This document shows positions 55,761 to 64,000 of a stretch of 64,000 bases of DNA, piece by piece. Within the stretch, counting starts at the first letter, position 1. Each line of letters begins with the position of its first letter. This DNA comes from WS-11 sp035275545 (lineage in GTDB: Bacteria > Eisenbacteria > RBG-16-71-46): positions 1 to 64,000 of the forward strand of contig DATEMP010000019.1 in assembly GCA_035275545.1 (NCBI GenBank), read 5' to 3'. Below the pieces are notes generated by a model. That model worked only from the letters and a program-made list of their open reading frames with translations. It was not told the DNA's origin and made no database searches. Position numbers and translations under genes: made by a program.

Positions 55761-58721
55761 TTAGTGCAGCACGAGAATCTTGCCATGCGCTCGAGCGTCA
55801 CCGCTCCGAAGATCTACGAAATAGAGCCCGGACGTGATCTCACGGCCACTGCTGTCAACATGGCCCCACCGGACGGTGTGACGACCCTCGGCTATGACAC
55901 CGTCGACAAGCGTTACGATCGTTCGTCCGGCGACATCGCGCACTCGCAGCGTCGCCTGGCCAGGGCGCTGCAACACAAATCGAATCTCGTGTGCTCCTCC
56001 GGCGGCGACCGGGATGACGGTCAGCGCACGGGACCGCCCCGACGGCTCACCCACGGCAACAATGATGGCCGGCGCCTCGCACGGGTCCGGGATGCCATTC
56101 GCATTCAGGTCATCCACGGTGCCATTCTCAATCTCTTCGCCGTCGTCCACACTATTGTCATTGCAGTCGAAGCGGAGTGAACTGATGGAGTCGTAGACGG
56201 CCTGCGTCATCTCATCAATGTCCTCTGTCGCGATAGCGGCAGGCACAGCGGCCGCCGCTGCCCCGAACGCCTCGCTCGGCGTGAACGATAGATTGCTCCA
56301 ATCATCGTATGGACTCAGCGTTTGGCCGGGCGATGGGTTGGGAGTGATGGGGGCACCAAGAAAACTGATGTCGCGCTGGACGCCGACATCGTTGGCCGTT
56401 CCATCTCCATTCCAATCGACCGGGCCGCCCAGAGGCACCAGCATCACCCAGTCACGAATCACGCCATGACGTGGCGGCCCGACCGGCACCACTCGTGCCG
56501 GATCCCCTCCAATGCCGGACAACTCGTCGAGGCCGGCTTCATTGAGGGCGTTTAGGTTCGTTCGCGAGAAGTCGAGCCTCCAGCTGTTGCGATAGTTCTG
56601 CATATCCCTGCCGCGGCCGGGCGCGGCGGCGGGCCACTGCCACGTGTAGTTCATCACACTCACGTAGTTGGGCTTCGCGCGATTGTCGTCGTTGCCGCCA
56701 TGTTGAAGGCCCAGAGAGTGGCCGAGCTCGTGCATGAAAGTCCCCGCACGCTTGTCAGAGTCCACGCCGCCGATGGGCCCGAGCGTGACGATAAAGTCGT
56801 CGCCCTCGCCTTCGCAGACGCCTGAGTATCCCGTGCTGAAATTGTCACCAAAGACGCAGTACCGGAATGCGAGGGCCCGGGCCCGCGCGATGTTGTCCCA
56901 ATTGGGCGACGCTCGCTCCGCGGCTGTCCCAAACCACGAAGTCTTGAGCGAATGAATCTGAGGCCAAGGCGGATTGGGCCACACTCCGGCCGGCAGATTC
57001 GCATCGCTCACGCAGGGGTCGCAGCCAGCACCCACAATGTGGAGGTGAATGCCGGTTGTGCCGTCGGGATTCGAGACCGGGCTCTGGTCGAAAGAGCTGA
57101 CGACACGCGCGAGGTCTGCGATTGCCGGGGGCCAGCCGGGTTGCGCGTCGACTTCGACATACACATCTTTGTGATTCGGGTTTGCGCCCGGAAGGGTGTA
57201 CGGAGATCCGCCGGCTACGGGAATGCCCAGCACTTCCCATGAATCTGGGAGCCCATCACGGTCGCTGTCGCGCTCGACGGTTTGGGCATAGACATCGCCC
57301 GAAGCCGAACTGCGCGTGTCCTGCCACGTGATGATGGCTCCGCCGGAATTGTCTGAGACGCTCCAGATCTGCGTTTGATCGTTCACGGCGGTCGATACGG
57401 CTCGGCCGTTGGTTGGCATGCTCGGATCGATGACCCCTGCGCCTGATACGCGCAGCGCATAGATATCGGAACTTGCGCCACCGCGATAATCGGTCCATGC
57501 GACGATGAGCCCCCCTGCGCCATCCGAGATCGCATATGGGGAGCGTTGGTCGTTGGTGGCGCTGCACACGGCCAGTCCGTTCGCGGGCCAACTACCTGCG
57601 ATTTGACCTGAAGTCAGGATGTGCTGTGCATAGATGTCGTAGCTTGTTCCGCTGCGGCGATCCTCCCAGCAAATGAGCGCCCCCCCGGACCCGTCCGGGA
57701 TGGGCCTGTCGCTGAACTGGTCTCCCGCAGCGGTGCAAAGCGCGCGACCGTCTGTTGGCCAACTTGGGTCGACGACGCCTGACGCAAGAACGCGCTGCGC
57801 GTACAGGTCCGTGTTGTTTGAGCCCGCGCGACGATCGTCCCACACCACGATGGCGCCGCCAGAGCCATCGGGCACCGGCCAACTCCCGAACTGCTGGCCC
57901 AACGCCCCGCAGACACGACGGCCCGCGACAGGCCACGACGCATCCAATGCGCCGGTTGCGAGGACATGCTGCGCATAAACGTCCTGGTCGGTGCCACGGG
58001 AATCATCCCAAGAAACGATCAGCCCGCCCGCACCGTCGGAAGTGGGCCTGGGGTATGTCTGGTCGCCGGCTGTGACGCAGATGCCCTTTCCATTGGTGGT
58101 CCATGCAGCGTCCAGGCTGCCCGAATTGAGAACATGGTGACCGTAGATGTCATTGTTGCTCCCTCGGCGATCCTGCCAGAATACGAATACGCCTCCGGCC
58201 CCATCGGTGAGTGTCCTGGGAAGTTGTTGGTCACCTGTCGCGGTGCACACCGCGCGTCCGGTAGGCGGCCAGGCAGGATCCAGGACTCCCGATGACCGGA
58301 TCCGCTGCGCGAAGATGTCGAACGTACCGGGCTGGCCACTCTGCCAAATGACGATCGCGCCACCAGAGCCATCGGGCTCGATCCTCTGGTTGACTTGATA
58401 GCCAGGCACGACAGATACGGGAAGGCCATTCGCGGGCCATGCATTGTCGACCGTCCCCAAGCTTGTGATGTGCTGGGCGTAGAGGTCGCCAAAGAATGCG
58501 TCGTTGCGGTAGTCCACCCACACAACGATCGCACCGCCGGCCCCGTCGGATACGCTCCATGGCTCACTTCGTCCGCCCGCCACGGTGCATACAGGCAGAT
58601 TGACGTTAGGATCTACCGGCCACGCCGCGCTTGTGGGACTGTTCGCGGAGCACACGCCAAGCGATGCGGCCAGCAACACCAGGGCACTACGCCATCGCGA
58701 GGATCTGACCAAGTGGGTCAC
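55761..58721 (-). CDS. secreted multi-repeat metzincin-type protease with FlgD-like C-terminal domain
   Basis: The 986-residue product starts at GTG 58721 and opens with a signal peptide (SALVLLAASLGVCSA). Residues about 40-430 carry seven repeats with PDGSGGALICWEDRRSG and YAQHILTSGQ, like those in the gene at 24209. A metzincin domain follows with H664-E-L-G-H668-S-L-G-L-Q-H674 (MHELGHSLGLQHGG). The end is a FlgD-like domain (VRDVAGRTIVTLVDG, ITSGLYFVDLRSG). The frame stays open far upstream to 60101, but that stretch is a shadow of the flavoprotein gene. An extracellular protease anchored by the sorting domain is inferred. Confidence 0.82.
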   Translation of the reverse strand: MTHLVRSSRWRSALVLLAASLGVCSANSPTSAAWPVDPNVNLPVCTVAGGRSEPWSVSDGAGGAIVVWVDYRNDAFFGDLYAQHITSLGTVDNAWPANGLPVSVVPGYQVNQRIEPDGSGGAIVIWQSGQPGTFDIFAQRIRSSGVLDPAWPPTGRAVCTATGDQQLPRTLTDGAGGVFVFWQDRRGSNNDIYGHHVLNSGSLDAAWTTNGKGICVTAGDQTYPRPTSDGAGGLIVSWDDSRGTDQDVYAQHVLATGALDASWPVAGRRVCGALGQQFGSWPVPDGSGGAIVVWDDRRAGSNNTDLYAQRVLASGVVDPSWPTDGRALCTAAGDQFSDRPIPDGSGGALICWEDRRSGTSYDIYAQHILTSGQIAGSWPANGLAVCSATNDQRSPYAISDGAGGLIVAWTDYRGGASSDIYALRVSGAGVIDPSMPTNGRAVSTAVNDQTQIWSVSDNSGGAIITWQDTRSSASGDVYAQTVERDSDRDGLPDSWEVLGIPVAGGSPYTLPGANPNHKDVYVEVDAQPGWPPAIADLARVVSSFDQSPVSNPDGTTGIHLHIVGAGCDPCVSDANLPAGVWPNPPWPQIHSLKTSWFGTAAERASPNWDNIARARALAFRYCVFGDNFSTGYSGVCEGEGDDFIVTLGPIGGVDSDKRAGTFMHELGHSLGLQHGGNDDNRAKPNYVSVMNYTWQWPAAAPGRGRDMQNYRNSWRLDFSRTNLNALNEAGLDELSGIGGDPARVVPVGPPRHGVIRDWVMLVPLGGPVDWNGDGTANDVGVQRDISFLGAPITPNPSPGQTLSPYDDWSNLSFTPSEAFGAAAAAVPAAIATEDIDEMTQAVYDSISSLRFDCNDNSVDDGEEIENGTVDDLNANGIPDPCEAPAIIVAVGEPSGRSRALTVIPVAAGGAHEIRFVLQRPGQATLRVRDVAGRTIVTLVDGVIAEGRHTVRWGHVDSSGREITSGLYFVDLRSGDARAHGKILVLH

Positions 58722-58843
58722 GGGCGGCCTGCCAGTTGACCACGAGCAAACTTGGAACGAAGGGGGGTGAGCGGCAAGCTTACACCTGCGCAGTCTCGAC
58801 AGAAACGCTGAAATCCACGAGGACGCGCGACCCGTGCTCCCCT

Positions 58844-60496
58844 CTATACCGTCTGCAAATACTTGTGCACCGAGTAGATCGCCGCCGAGCCCTCGCCCAC
58901 CGCAGCGGCAATGCGACGATTGGCGCCTGAGCGCACGTCGCCCACCGCGAACACGCCCGGCACGCTGGTCTCGAACATGAGCGGATCGCGCTCGAGGGGC
59001 CAGGTGCCCTTGGTCCGCGGCAGGTCGAGGCCGGTGAGCACGAACCCCTTGTCGTCCAGCTCCACGAAGCCCTGGAACGACTCCGTGTGCGGCGCGGTGC
59101 CGATGAATACGAACATCGCGGCGACATCGAGCGAGCGCGTCTCGCCGTTGGCGATGTTGCGCACCCCCACCTTCTCGAGGTGGCCGTTGCCGCACGCCTC
59201 CACCACCTCGGCCTGGCCCAGCACCTCGATGTTCGTGACCCCCTCGATCCGGTCGACGAGGTACTTGGACATCGCGGGCAGCAGCTGCGGCTTGCGCACC
59301 AGCATCGTCACCTTGCGCGCGTAGCGGGCGAAGAATAGAGCCCCCTGCCCCGCCGAGTTGGCGCCGCCTACCACCACCACGTCCTGCCCGCGGAACAGCG
59401 CGGCTTCCGACATCGCGGCCCCGTAGTAGATGCCGGAGCCGAGCAGCTGGGTCACGCCGGGCGCCTCCAGCTCGCGCACCGCCATGCCGGTGGCGAGCAC
59501 CAGCGCGTGGCACGATACCTCGCTCCCGTTCGCCAGCGTCACGATCCGGTACGGATCCTCGCGCCTCAGCGCCTTGATCCCCTGGCCCACCATCATCTCG
59601 GCGCCGAAGCGCTTGGCCTGGGACGCGGCGCGCTGTGCGAGATCGGCGCCGGTGACGCCGCCCGGGAACCCGAGGTAGTTCTCGATGAACGAGCTGGTGC
59701 CGGCCTGGCCGCCGGGCGCGGACTTCTCGATCAGCAGCGTGCGCAGGCCCTCGGACGCGGCGTAGACGGCGCACGCGAGGCCCGACGGGCCGCCCCCGAC
59801 GATGACGATGTCGTAGAACGGACGCTTGGCGAGAGCACTCAAGCCCACCCTCTCCGCCAGCTCGGCGATCGCCGGATTGACCAGGGTCGTGCCGTCGGGG
59901 AACAGGATCACCGGGATCTTGGGCGGATCGCCGGAGATCGACACCACCAGCGACCGCGTGGGCAGGTCGTGGTCGATGTCGACCCACTGGTAGGGCACCT
60001 GGTTGCGCGCCAGGAACTCGCGCGCGGCGTAGCTGTCCGGGCACCAGCGGGTGCCTGCGATGCGGATGCCGTCGAACGGCAGGCGCACGCGCCCGCTCCA
60101 CCCGGCGAGCAGGTCGTCGAGCACCGGGTAGAGCCGCTCCTCGGGCGGATCCCAGGGCTTCCTCAGGTACTGATGGAGCCCGACGTCGTTGATCGCCGCG
60201 ATCGCGGCGTCGGTGTCGGCGTAGGCGGTGAGCAGCGTGCGGATCGCTTCCGGGTAGAGCGGGCGCGCCTCGTGCAGGAACTCGATCCCGGTCATCACCG
60301 GCATGCGCTGATCGACCAGGAACAGCGCGATCGCGCTGCCGCGCTTCTGCATCTCGCGCACCACCTCGAGCGCCTCGGCGCCCGAGTTGGCGGCGATCAC
60401 GCGGTAGCCCTCACGGTAGTGACGGCGGAGATCGCGCTCGACCGCCGCAAGTACCTCACGGTCGTCGTCGACCACCAGGATGACCGGCTTGGCCAC
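58844..60496 (-). CDS. response regulator fused to thioredoxin-reductase-like flavoprotein
   Basis: The 550-residue protein has an N-terminal receiver domain (about 1-125) with D10-D12, phosphoacceptor D62 (LFLVDQRMP) and RKPWDPP near 115. A glutaredoxin-like segment (about 145-210) contains WCPDSY with a single Cys. A two-dinucleotide flavoprotein follows (IVIVGGGPSGLACAVYAAS; VVVVGGANSAGQGALFF; VFAVGDVRSG). The redox CxxC of thioredoxin reductase is missing: the site reads GIYYGAAMSEAAL. This matches a family known as fused response regulator/thioredoxin-disulfide reductase. The start is GTG 60496, 11 bases after the small gene. It is the output of the upstream kinase. Confidence 0.85.
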   Translation of the reverse strand: MAKPVILVVDDDREVLAAVERDLRRHYREGYRVIAANSGAEALEVVREMQKRGSAIALFLVDQRMPVMTGIEFLHEARPLYPEAIRTLLTAYADTDAAIAAINDVGLHQYLRKPWDPPEERLYPVLDDLLAGWSGRVRLPFDGIRIAGTRWCPDSYAAREFLARNQVPYQWVDIDHDLPTRSLVVSISGDPPKIPVILFPDGTTLVNPAIAELAERVGLSALAKRPFYDIVIVGGGPSGLACAVYAASEGLRTLLIEKSAPGGQAGTSSFIENYLGFPGGVTGADLAQRAASQAKRFGAEMMVGQGIKALRREDPYRIVTLANGSEVSCHALVLATGMAVRELEAPGVTQLLGSGIYYGAAMSEAALFRGQDVVVVGGANSAGQGALFFARYARKVTMLVRKPQLLPAMSKYLVDRIEGVTNIEVLGQAEVVEACGNGHLEKVGVRNIANGETRSLDVAAMFVFIGTAPHTESFQGFVELDDKGFVLTGLDLPRTKGTWPLERDPLMFETSVPGVFAVGDVRSGANRRIAAAVGEGSAAIYSVHKYLQTV

Positions 60497-60507
60497 GGGC
60501 GCTCGCT

Positions 60508-60804
60508 CTATCCGCTGCTCGGCGCGGTCTTCGAGTGGCGACGAATCGTCTCCTCGATGTCCGCGAGCTTGAACCGCGTCATCCGCACGATGTGAGCGTC
60601 CTTGCGGAACGCGGGCGGCACGATCCCGCGCGCCTCGTCCTTGTTCGCCACGTCGACGAACATGTAGGCGCTGTGGTCGCCGTCCATGCATCCCCAATCG
60701 GCGTTGGCCAGCAGGTGCGATCCGGTGGCGAGGAACACCTGGACCACCTTGGCGCAGGCGAGCGTGTCGGGATCGTGGGGCACTGAGATCAGAAACTTGG
60801 GCAT
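60508..60804 (-). CDS. small conserved protein in the redox-signalling operon
   Basis: The 98-residue protein, with KFLISVPHDPDTLACAKVVQ at the start and YMFVDVANKDEARGIVPPAF in the middle, looks like a compact ferredoxin-like alpha/beta fold. No family is assigned. The ATG follows AAGGAGG. It lies between the histidine kinase and the receiver-flavoprotein and probably modulates one of them. A single cysteine (C17) and two more (NADWGCMDG) could be redox sensors, which is speculative. Confidence 0.7.
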   Translation of the reverse strand: MPKFLISVPHDPDTLACAKVVQVFLATGSHLLANADWGCMDGDHSAYMFVDVANKDEARGIVPPAFRKDAHIVRMTRFKLADIEETIRRHSKTAPSSG

Positions 60805-60830
60805 CGATGTCCTCCTTCAGTCGCGGCGCG

Positions 60831-62216
60831 TCACGCCGCGGGCAGCGTCACACAGAACTCGGTGGACCCGGGGCGGGACGAGAATTCGATCTGGCCGTCG
60901 TGACCCATCACCAGTCGCTGGACGATGTCGAGCCCGAGCCCGGTGCCGTGGCCCTGCGGCTTGGTGGTGTAGAACGGCTCGAAGATCCGGTCCTTGATCT
61001 CCACCGGGATGCCGGGACCGTTGTCCTTGACCCGCACCAGCACCTTGCCGTTCTTCTTCGAGGCATTCACCTCGACCCGGCCGGAGACGGGCGCGGCGTC
61101 GATCGCGTTGTCGATCAGGTTCTGCCACACCTGGTTCAGCTCGCCGCCGAAGCCGTCCACCTGAGGCAGCCCCTCTTCGACGTTCACCGCGATCTCCACC
61201 GACTTCGAGCGCGCCTTGCTCCCCAGCATCGCGATCGTGTCGACGAGTCCCTGCCCGATCGACACCGGCTTGCGCTCCTTCGACTGGTCCATGTAAGTGA
61301 AGCCCTTGATGGCGGCGACCAGCTTGTGCACCCGATCGGACGCGATCTCGACCTCGGCCGCGAGCCGGCGGGCGCGCAGGCTGGCGGAGATCGAGCGCAG
61401 CGCGAAACCGAGCGCTTCGGTCCCCACGTCCCGGGCGAGCGGCTCCAGCAGGTCGAGCGTCACGCCCGACTCGGCGAGCGTCTCCGCCAGCTCGGGCTCG
61501 AGCCGGTGCCCGGCGAGCCACGCCGCCACCTCGTCCTCACGGTCCGCGCGCTCGAGCGCGCTCAGCGGTCGCTGCTGGCCGGGCTCGCACACGTCGCGCA
61601 TGCGCTTGATCGCCTTGAGCTGCTCGGTCGTGAGCTGCTGCGAGCCGAGCGCGAGCGAGGTCGCCTCGACGTCGATCAGGCGCGCGGCGAGCTCCTTGGA
61701 GCTGCGCGCCACCGCCGAGGCGGGATTGTTCAGCTCGTGCGCGAGCCCGGCGGAGAGCCGCCCGAGCGAGATCAGCTTCTCGTTCTGATAGTCCCCGGCG
61801 GTGAAGCGCCGCGCGCGGTCCAGCATGACGTGCACCAGGATCGCGGTCACTTCGTAGCACTGCTTGATCATCTCCGGGAAGTGCTCGGCCGGCACCATCA
61901 GGACTTCGGACGTCTCGTCCACCGTGGTGGTTCCGGGCGGCTTGGTCAGGCGTGAGTACGGCAGCAGGCCGGAAACGTCGCCGCCCGTCCATTCGATCAT
62001 CGTGCGCGGGCCGCCCCCGCGGTCGACCCGGATCGTGATGTGTCCGGAGAGCACCACGTAGAGCGAATTGATGGGGGCTTCAGGCGAGGCGACCACGTCG
62101 CCAGGCTCGAACCGGCGAATCGTGCCATGGTTGGCCAGCCATTCGAGCTGTTCACGCGGGACCGCGCCCAGCATGCGGTGCTTGGCGAGGCGTTCGACCA
62201 GTTCGGGGTTGGTCAT
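60831..62216 (-). CDS. cyclic-nucleotide-binding-domain histidine kinase
   Basis: The 461-residue cytoplasmic sensor kinase has an N-terminal cNMP-binding-like domain (about 10-130: FEPGDVVASPEAPINSLYVV, LSGHITIRVDRG), then HisKA with H160 (LSAGLAHELNNPASAVA), and a HATPase with NLIDNAIDAA, VKDNGPGIPVE and GHGTGLGLDIVQR. No membrane segment is seen. The cNMP pocket's usual Arg is not obvious, so the ligand is uncertain. The start is ATG 62216, 7 bases after TAGGCT. It heads the operon and should phosphorylate D62 of the flavoprotein fusion. Confidence 0.87.
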   Translation of the reverse strand: MTNPELVERLAKHRMLGAVPREQLEWLANHGTIRRFEPGDVVASPEAPINSLYVVLSGHITIRVDRGGGPRTMIEWTGGDVSGLLPYSRLTKPPGTTTVDETSEVLMVPAEHFPEMIKQCYEVTAILVHVMLDRARRFTAGDYQNEKLISLGRLSAGLAHELNNPASAVARSSKELAARLIDVEATSLALGSQQLTTEQLKAIKRMRDVCEPGQQRPLSALERADREDEVAAWLAGHRLEPELAETLAESGVTLDLLEPLARDVGTEALGFALRSISASLRARRLAAEVEIASDRVHKLVAAIKGFTYMDQSKERKPVSIGQGLVDTIAMLGSKARSKSVEIAVNVEEGLPQVDGFGGELNQVWQNLIDNAIDAAPVSGRVEVNASKKNGKVLVRVKDNGPGIPVEIKDRIFEPFYTTKPQGHGTGLGLDIVQRLVMGHDGQIEFSSRPGSTEFCVTLPAA

Positions 62217-62223
62217 GGCCGAC

Positions 62224-62229
62224 AGCCTA
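62224..62229 (-). promoter_or_regulatory. TAGGCT box for the histidine-kinase operon
   Basis: TAGGCT on the minus strand ends 7 bases before ATG 62216; no Shine-Dalgarno. Confidence 0.45.
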
Positions 62230-62601
62230 CCGCGAAATGCGAAACCCCGCAGGTGGAGCACGCCACCCACGGGGCCCGCTGCCGCCGCGAGGCGAGGGGC
62301 ACGTTTGGCCCTATCTCCCCACTGAGCGAGCTAGCACGCAGCGTTCGGGGCGGTTCAGCCCATATAGAGCCCCGTTCCGTCACTTGCCGACAACGGCTCG
62401 TTCGCCATCGGCCCTACGCTACATGCCGCGGTCATCCGACCACAGTGGTCGCCTATCGGACCCTCGCGACAGCGCTGCGGGTGGGTTGCATGGCCCGGGC
62501 CAGCCTGGCGACGGCGGGGGCTCGCGGGCGCGACGCCGCGGCGGGAACGGTCTAGACCGCGGCTGTCCCGGGACGGTGAAGCCAGTTCTTACCGGTTGCG
62601 G

Positions 62602-62607
62602 TAGAAT
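62602..62607 (+). promoter_or_regulatory. TAGAAT box for the gene at 62616
   Basis: TAGAAT ends 8 bases before ATG 62616, within GCGGTAGAATC as at 30658. Confidence 0.45.
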
Positions 62608-62615
62608 CTTCCGTC

Positions 62616-64000
62616 ATGAAACGACTTCTGGTGTTTGCCGCGGCTTTGGTCATGGTGGTCGGGATCGCCGCGCTGTCGCCGAGACTGAAGCCGGGTCTCG
62701 CGCCCTCGCGCGAGGCACCGATGTCGGTCGGCACCGAGGACGATCCCAACGCCCAGGCGGAGATGGAGTTCCTCATGCTCCGCGATCCGCGCACCAACGA
62801 GATCCCGCGCCGGATCCGGAAGCTGGAGATGCTGTTCGCGCGCAACCTCCCGACCCGGCGCGAGCTGAACAACCAGGCCCGGGCCCAGGGCGGACCGCCG
62901 CTCGAGATCCTGGAGTGGATCGAGCGCGGGCCGAACAACGTGGGCGGGCGTACGCGGGCGTTCGCGATCGACGTGGCCAGCTCCACGACGCTGCTGGCGG
63001 GCAGCGTGGGGGGCGGCATCTGGAAGACCGTCAACGACGGCGCCTCATGGTCGCTGCGCACCGCGCCGGCCCAGATCCACGGCACCACCTGCATCGCCCA
63101 GGACAAGCGCGCCGGCAAGACCAACGTGTGGTACGTGGGCACCGGCGAGATCCGCGGCTCGACCACCAACCAGACGCGCTGGGGATCGCTCTACCTGGGC
63201 GACGGCATCTTCAAGTCCACCAACAACGGCGACTCGTGGACGCTGCTGCCCTCGACCAGCACCGGCACCCCGCAGACCGCCGACCCGTTCGACTTCGTCA
63301 TCAACGTCGCCACCTCCCCGACCGCGCCGATCGCCGAGGAGCACGTCTACGCCGCGACCTTCCGCGGCGTCTACCGCTCGATCAACGGCGGCGGGAGCTG
63401 GACGCTGGCCCAGCTGTCGGACTCGGGCTTCACCGACGTGGCGGTCACCTCGACCGGCGTGGTGTACGCGTTCACGCGCGTGCCGCAGCCGCGCATCTGG
63501 CGCTCGCCGGACGGCGTCACCTGGACCAATATCCTGCCGGCGGCGGGCTTCCCCACTTCGGTCAACCGGATCGTGATCGCGCTCTGCCCGTCCAATCCCA
63601 ACGCGGTCTACTTCTTCGCCCAGGGCGCCAACAACACGCCGGCGGTGGCCACGCACCAGATCTGGAAGTACACGTACGTATCGGGGAACGGCTCGGGCGC
63701 GGGCGGCACCTGGGTCAATCGCGGCGGCAATCTGCCGAGCGACATCAACACCCAGACCGGGTACGACCAGCTGATCCAGGTCAAGCCGAACGACGAGAAC
63801 TTCGTGATCATCGGCGGCACCAACCTCTACCGCTCGACCAACGGCTTCGCGACCAACGCGACCAACACGGTCATCGGCGGCTATCCGTTCTACCCGGATG
63901 GTCTGTCCCATCCCGACTTCCATTCCGGGGCGTTCTCCCCTACGCAGCCCAACGTCTTCTACGCGGCCGATGACGGCGGGATCCAGAAGGCCGCCGACAT
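62616..64000 (+). CDS. secreted VPS10/BNR-type beta-propeller protein, 3' truncated by the window
   Basis: This frame has no stop in the window (461 codons so far) and starts MKRLLVFAAALVMVVGIAAL, a signal peptide. After a helical lead-in comes WIERGPNNVGGRTRAFAIDV, the opening typical of large sortilin-like VPS10 propellers exported by FCB bacteria. Asp-box repeats follow (TVNDGASWS, STNNGDSWT, SINGGGSWT) with blade spacing of 60-90 residues. A large adhesin or glycan-binding propeller is inferred. The overlapping longer frame on the same strand (from 62237) is a shadow. A FlgD-like end would be expected beyond the window. Confidence 0.85.
   Translation, partial: MKRLLVFAAALVMVVGIAALSPRLKPGLAPSREAPMSVGTEDDPNAQAEMEFLMLRDPRTNEIPRRIRKLEMLFARNLPTRRELNNQARAQGGPPLEILEWIERGPNNVGGRTRAFAIDVASSTTLLAGSVGGGIWKTVNDGASWSLRTAPAQIHGTTCIAQDKRAGKTNVWYVGTGEIRGSTTNQTRWGSLYLGDGIFKSTNNGDSWTLLPSTSTGTPQTADPFDFVINVATSPTAPIAEEHVYAATFRGVYRSINGGGSWTLAQLSDSGFTDVAVTSTGVVYAFTRVPQPRIWRSPDGVTWTNILPAAGFPTSVNRIVIALCPSNPNAVYFFAQGANNTPAVATHQIWKYTYVSGNGSGAGGTWVNRGGNLPSDINTQTGYDQLIQVKPNDENFVIIGGTNLYRSTNGFATNATNTVIGGYPFYPDGLSHPDFHSGAFSPTQPNVFYAADDGGIQKAAD

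Larger units (their letters stand above)
62217..62615. other. 399-base divergent spacer between the kinase operon and the VPS10-like gene
   Basis: No supported gene. It contains a nested hairpin (CCCCG/CGGGG around GGTGG/CCACC at 62245-62274) and an 8-base-pair stem with a bulge (GAGCC..GTT with AAC-GGCTC, 62367-62399). The paired promoter boxes lie at each end. A small structured RNA could be here, but evidence is weak. Confidence 0.35.

Noticed and set aside
58722..60101. upstream extension of the metzincin gene
   Set aside because: The extra 460 codons are a shadow of the receiver-flavoprotein gene; the signal peptide at 58721 sets the true start.
99..63900. tRNA or rRNA genes
   Set aside because: No cloverleaf with a GGTTCGAATC-type T-arm and no rRNA sequence were seen by eye in the intergenic regions; a covariance search was not possible.
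62237..63973. 578-codon frame overlapping the VPS10-like gene
   Set aside because: Out of frame with the signal peptide and Asp-box repeats at 62616; Arg-rich shadow composition.

Overview
The window is a GC-rich bacterial chromosome segment (by eye mid-to-high 60s % GC, clearly lower between about 33.4 and 44.1 kb). The most telling trait is the number of large secreted beta-propeller, Kelch, NHL or metalloprotease proteins. Six of them end in a FlgD-like immunoglobulin sorting domain with PNPF/LYDVxGRxV/WDGRDxxGxxVxxGxY signatures. With the high GC and the mix of household genes this points to the FCB side of the tree, most like Candidatus Eisenbacteria or a relative; that placement is inference, as no rRNA or marker gene is present. 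I saw no tRNA, rRNA, CRISPR array or complete IS element.

Layout. 0-14.4 kb: NYN-LOTUS RNase, a fused DctQM TRAP permease, secreted propeller, HAF-repeat and metzincin proteins, a MATE exporter, and a STAS-GNAT-GGCT operon. 14.4-24.2 kb: ribA, a Ser/Thr kinase with a PD40 propeller, a BlaI-BlaR1 pair whose BlaR1 sensor region is replaced by a 34-residue SDYE repeat array, an aminoglycoside-phosphotransferase-like kinase, a secreted protein and a PDZ protein. 24.2-32.3 kb: secreted propeller proteins, a three-gene operon joined by 4-base overlaps (TPR protein, small helical protein, nucleotidyltransferase), a KAS III homologue and a cold-shock gene with structured leader and terminators. 32.3-44.1 kb: a lower-GC defence-type island with an EVE-HNH modification-dependent nuclease, a type IIG restriction-modification protein, a HerA-like ATPase with a SAM methyltransferase, a HEPN protein with a coupled 49-residue ORF, and two PD-(D/E)xK-like proteins. 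It carries a frameshifted relic of the lhr helicase whose intact copy lies directly after the island. 44.2-51.6 kb: lhr, a Doc/AbrB toxin-antitoxin pair, two methyltransferases with export signals, a truncated third methyltransferase, and a HigB/HigA pair. 51.7-64 kb: more secreted propeller proteins, and an operon of a cNMP-binding histidine kinase, a small conserved protein and a response regulator fused to a thioredoxin-reductase-like flavoprotein. A secreted VPS10/BNR protein runs off the right end.

Two genome-wide rules emerge. (1) About half of the solo genes carry a TA(G/T)NNT box ending 6-8 bases before the start codon and no Shine-Dalgarno, the arrangement expected for leaderless mRNAs. 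Most secreted-protein genes and TA genes instead have a strong Shine-Dalgarno. (2) Three otherwise different secreted proteins that lack the FlgD-like domain end in the same decapeptide pattern, (T/S)WGxxKxx(Y/W)R at the very C terminus, a candidate sorting or processing tag not explained by any family I recognise.
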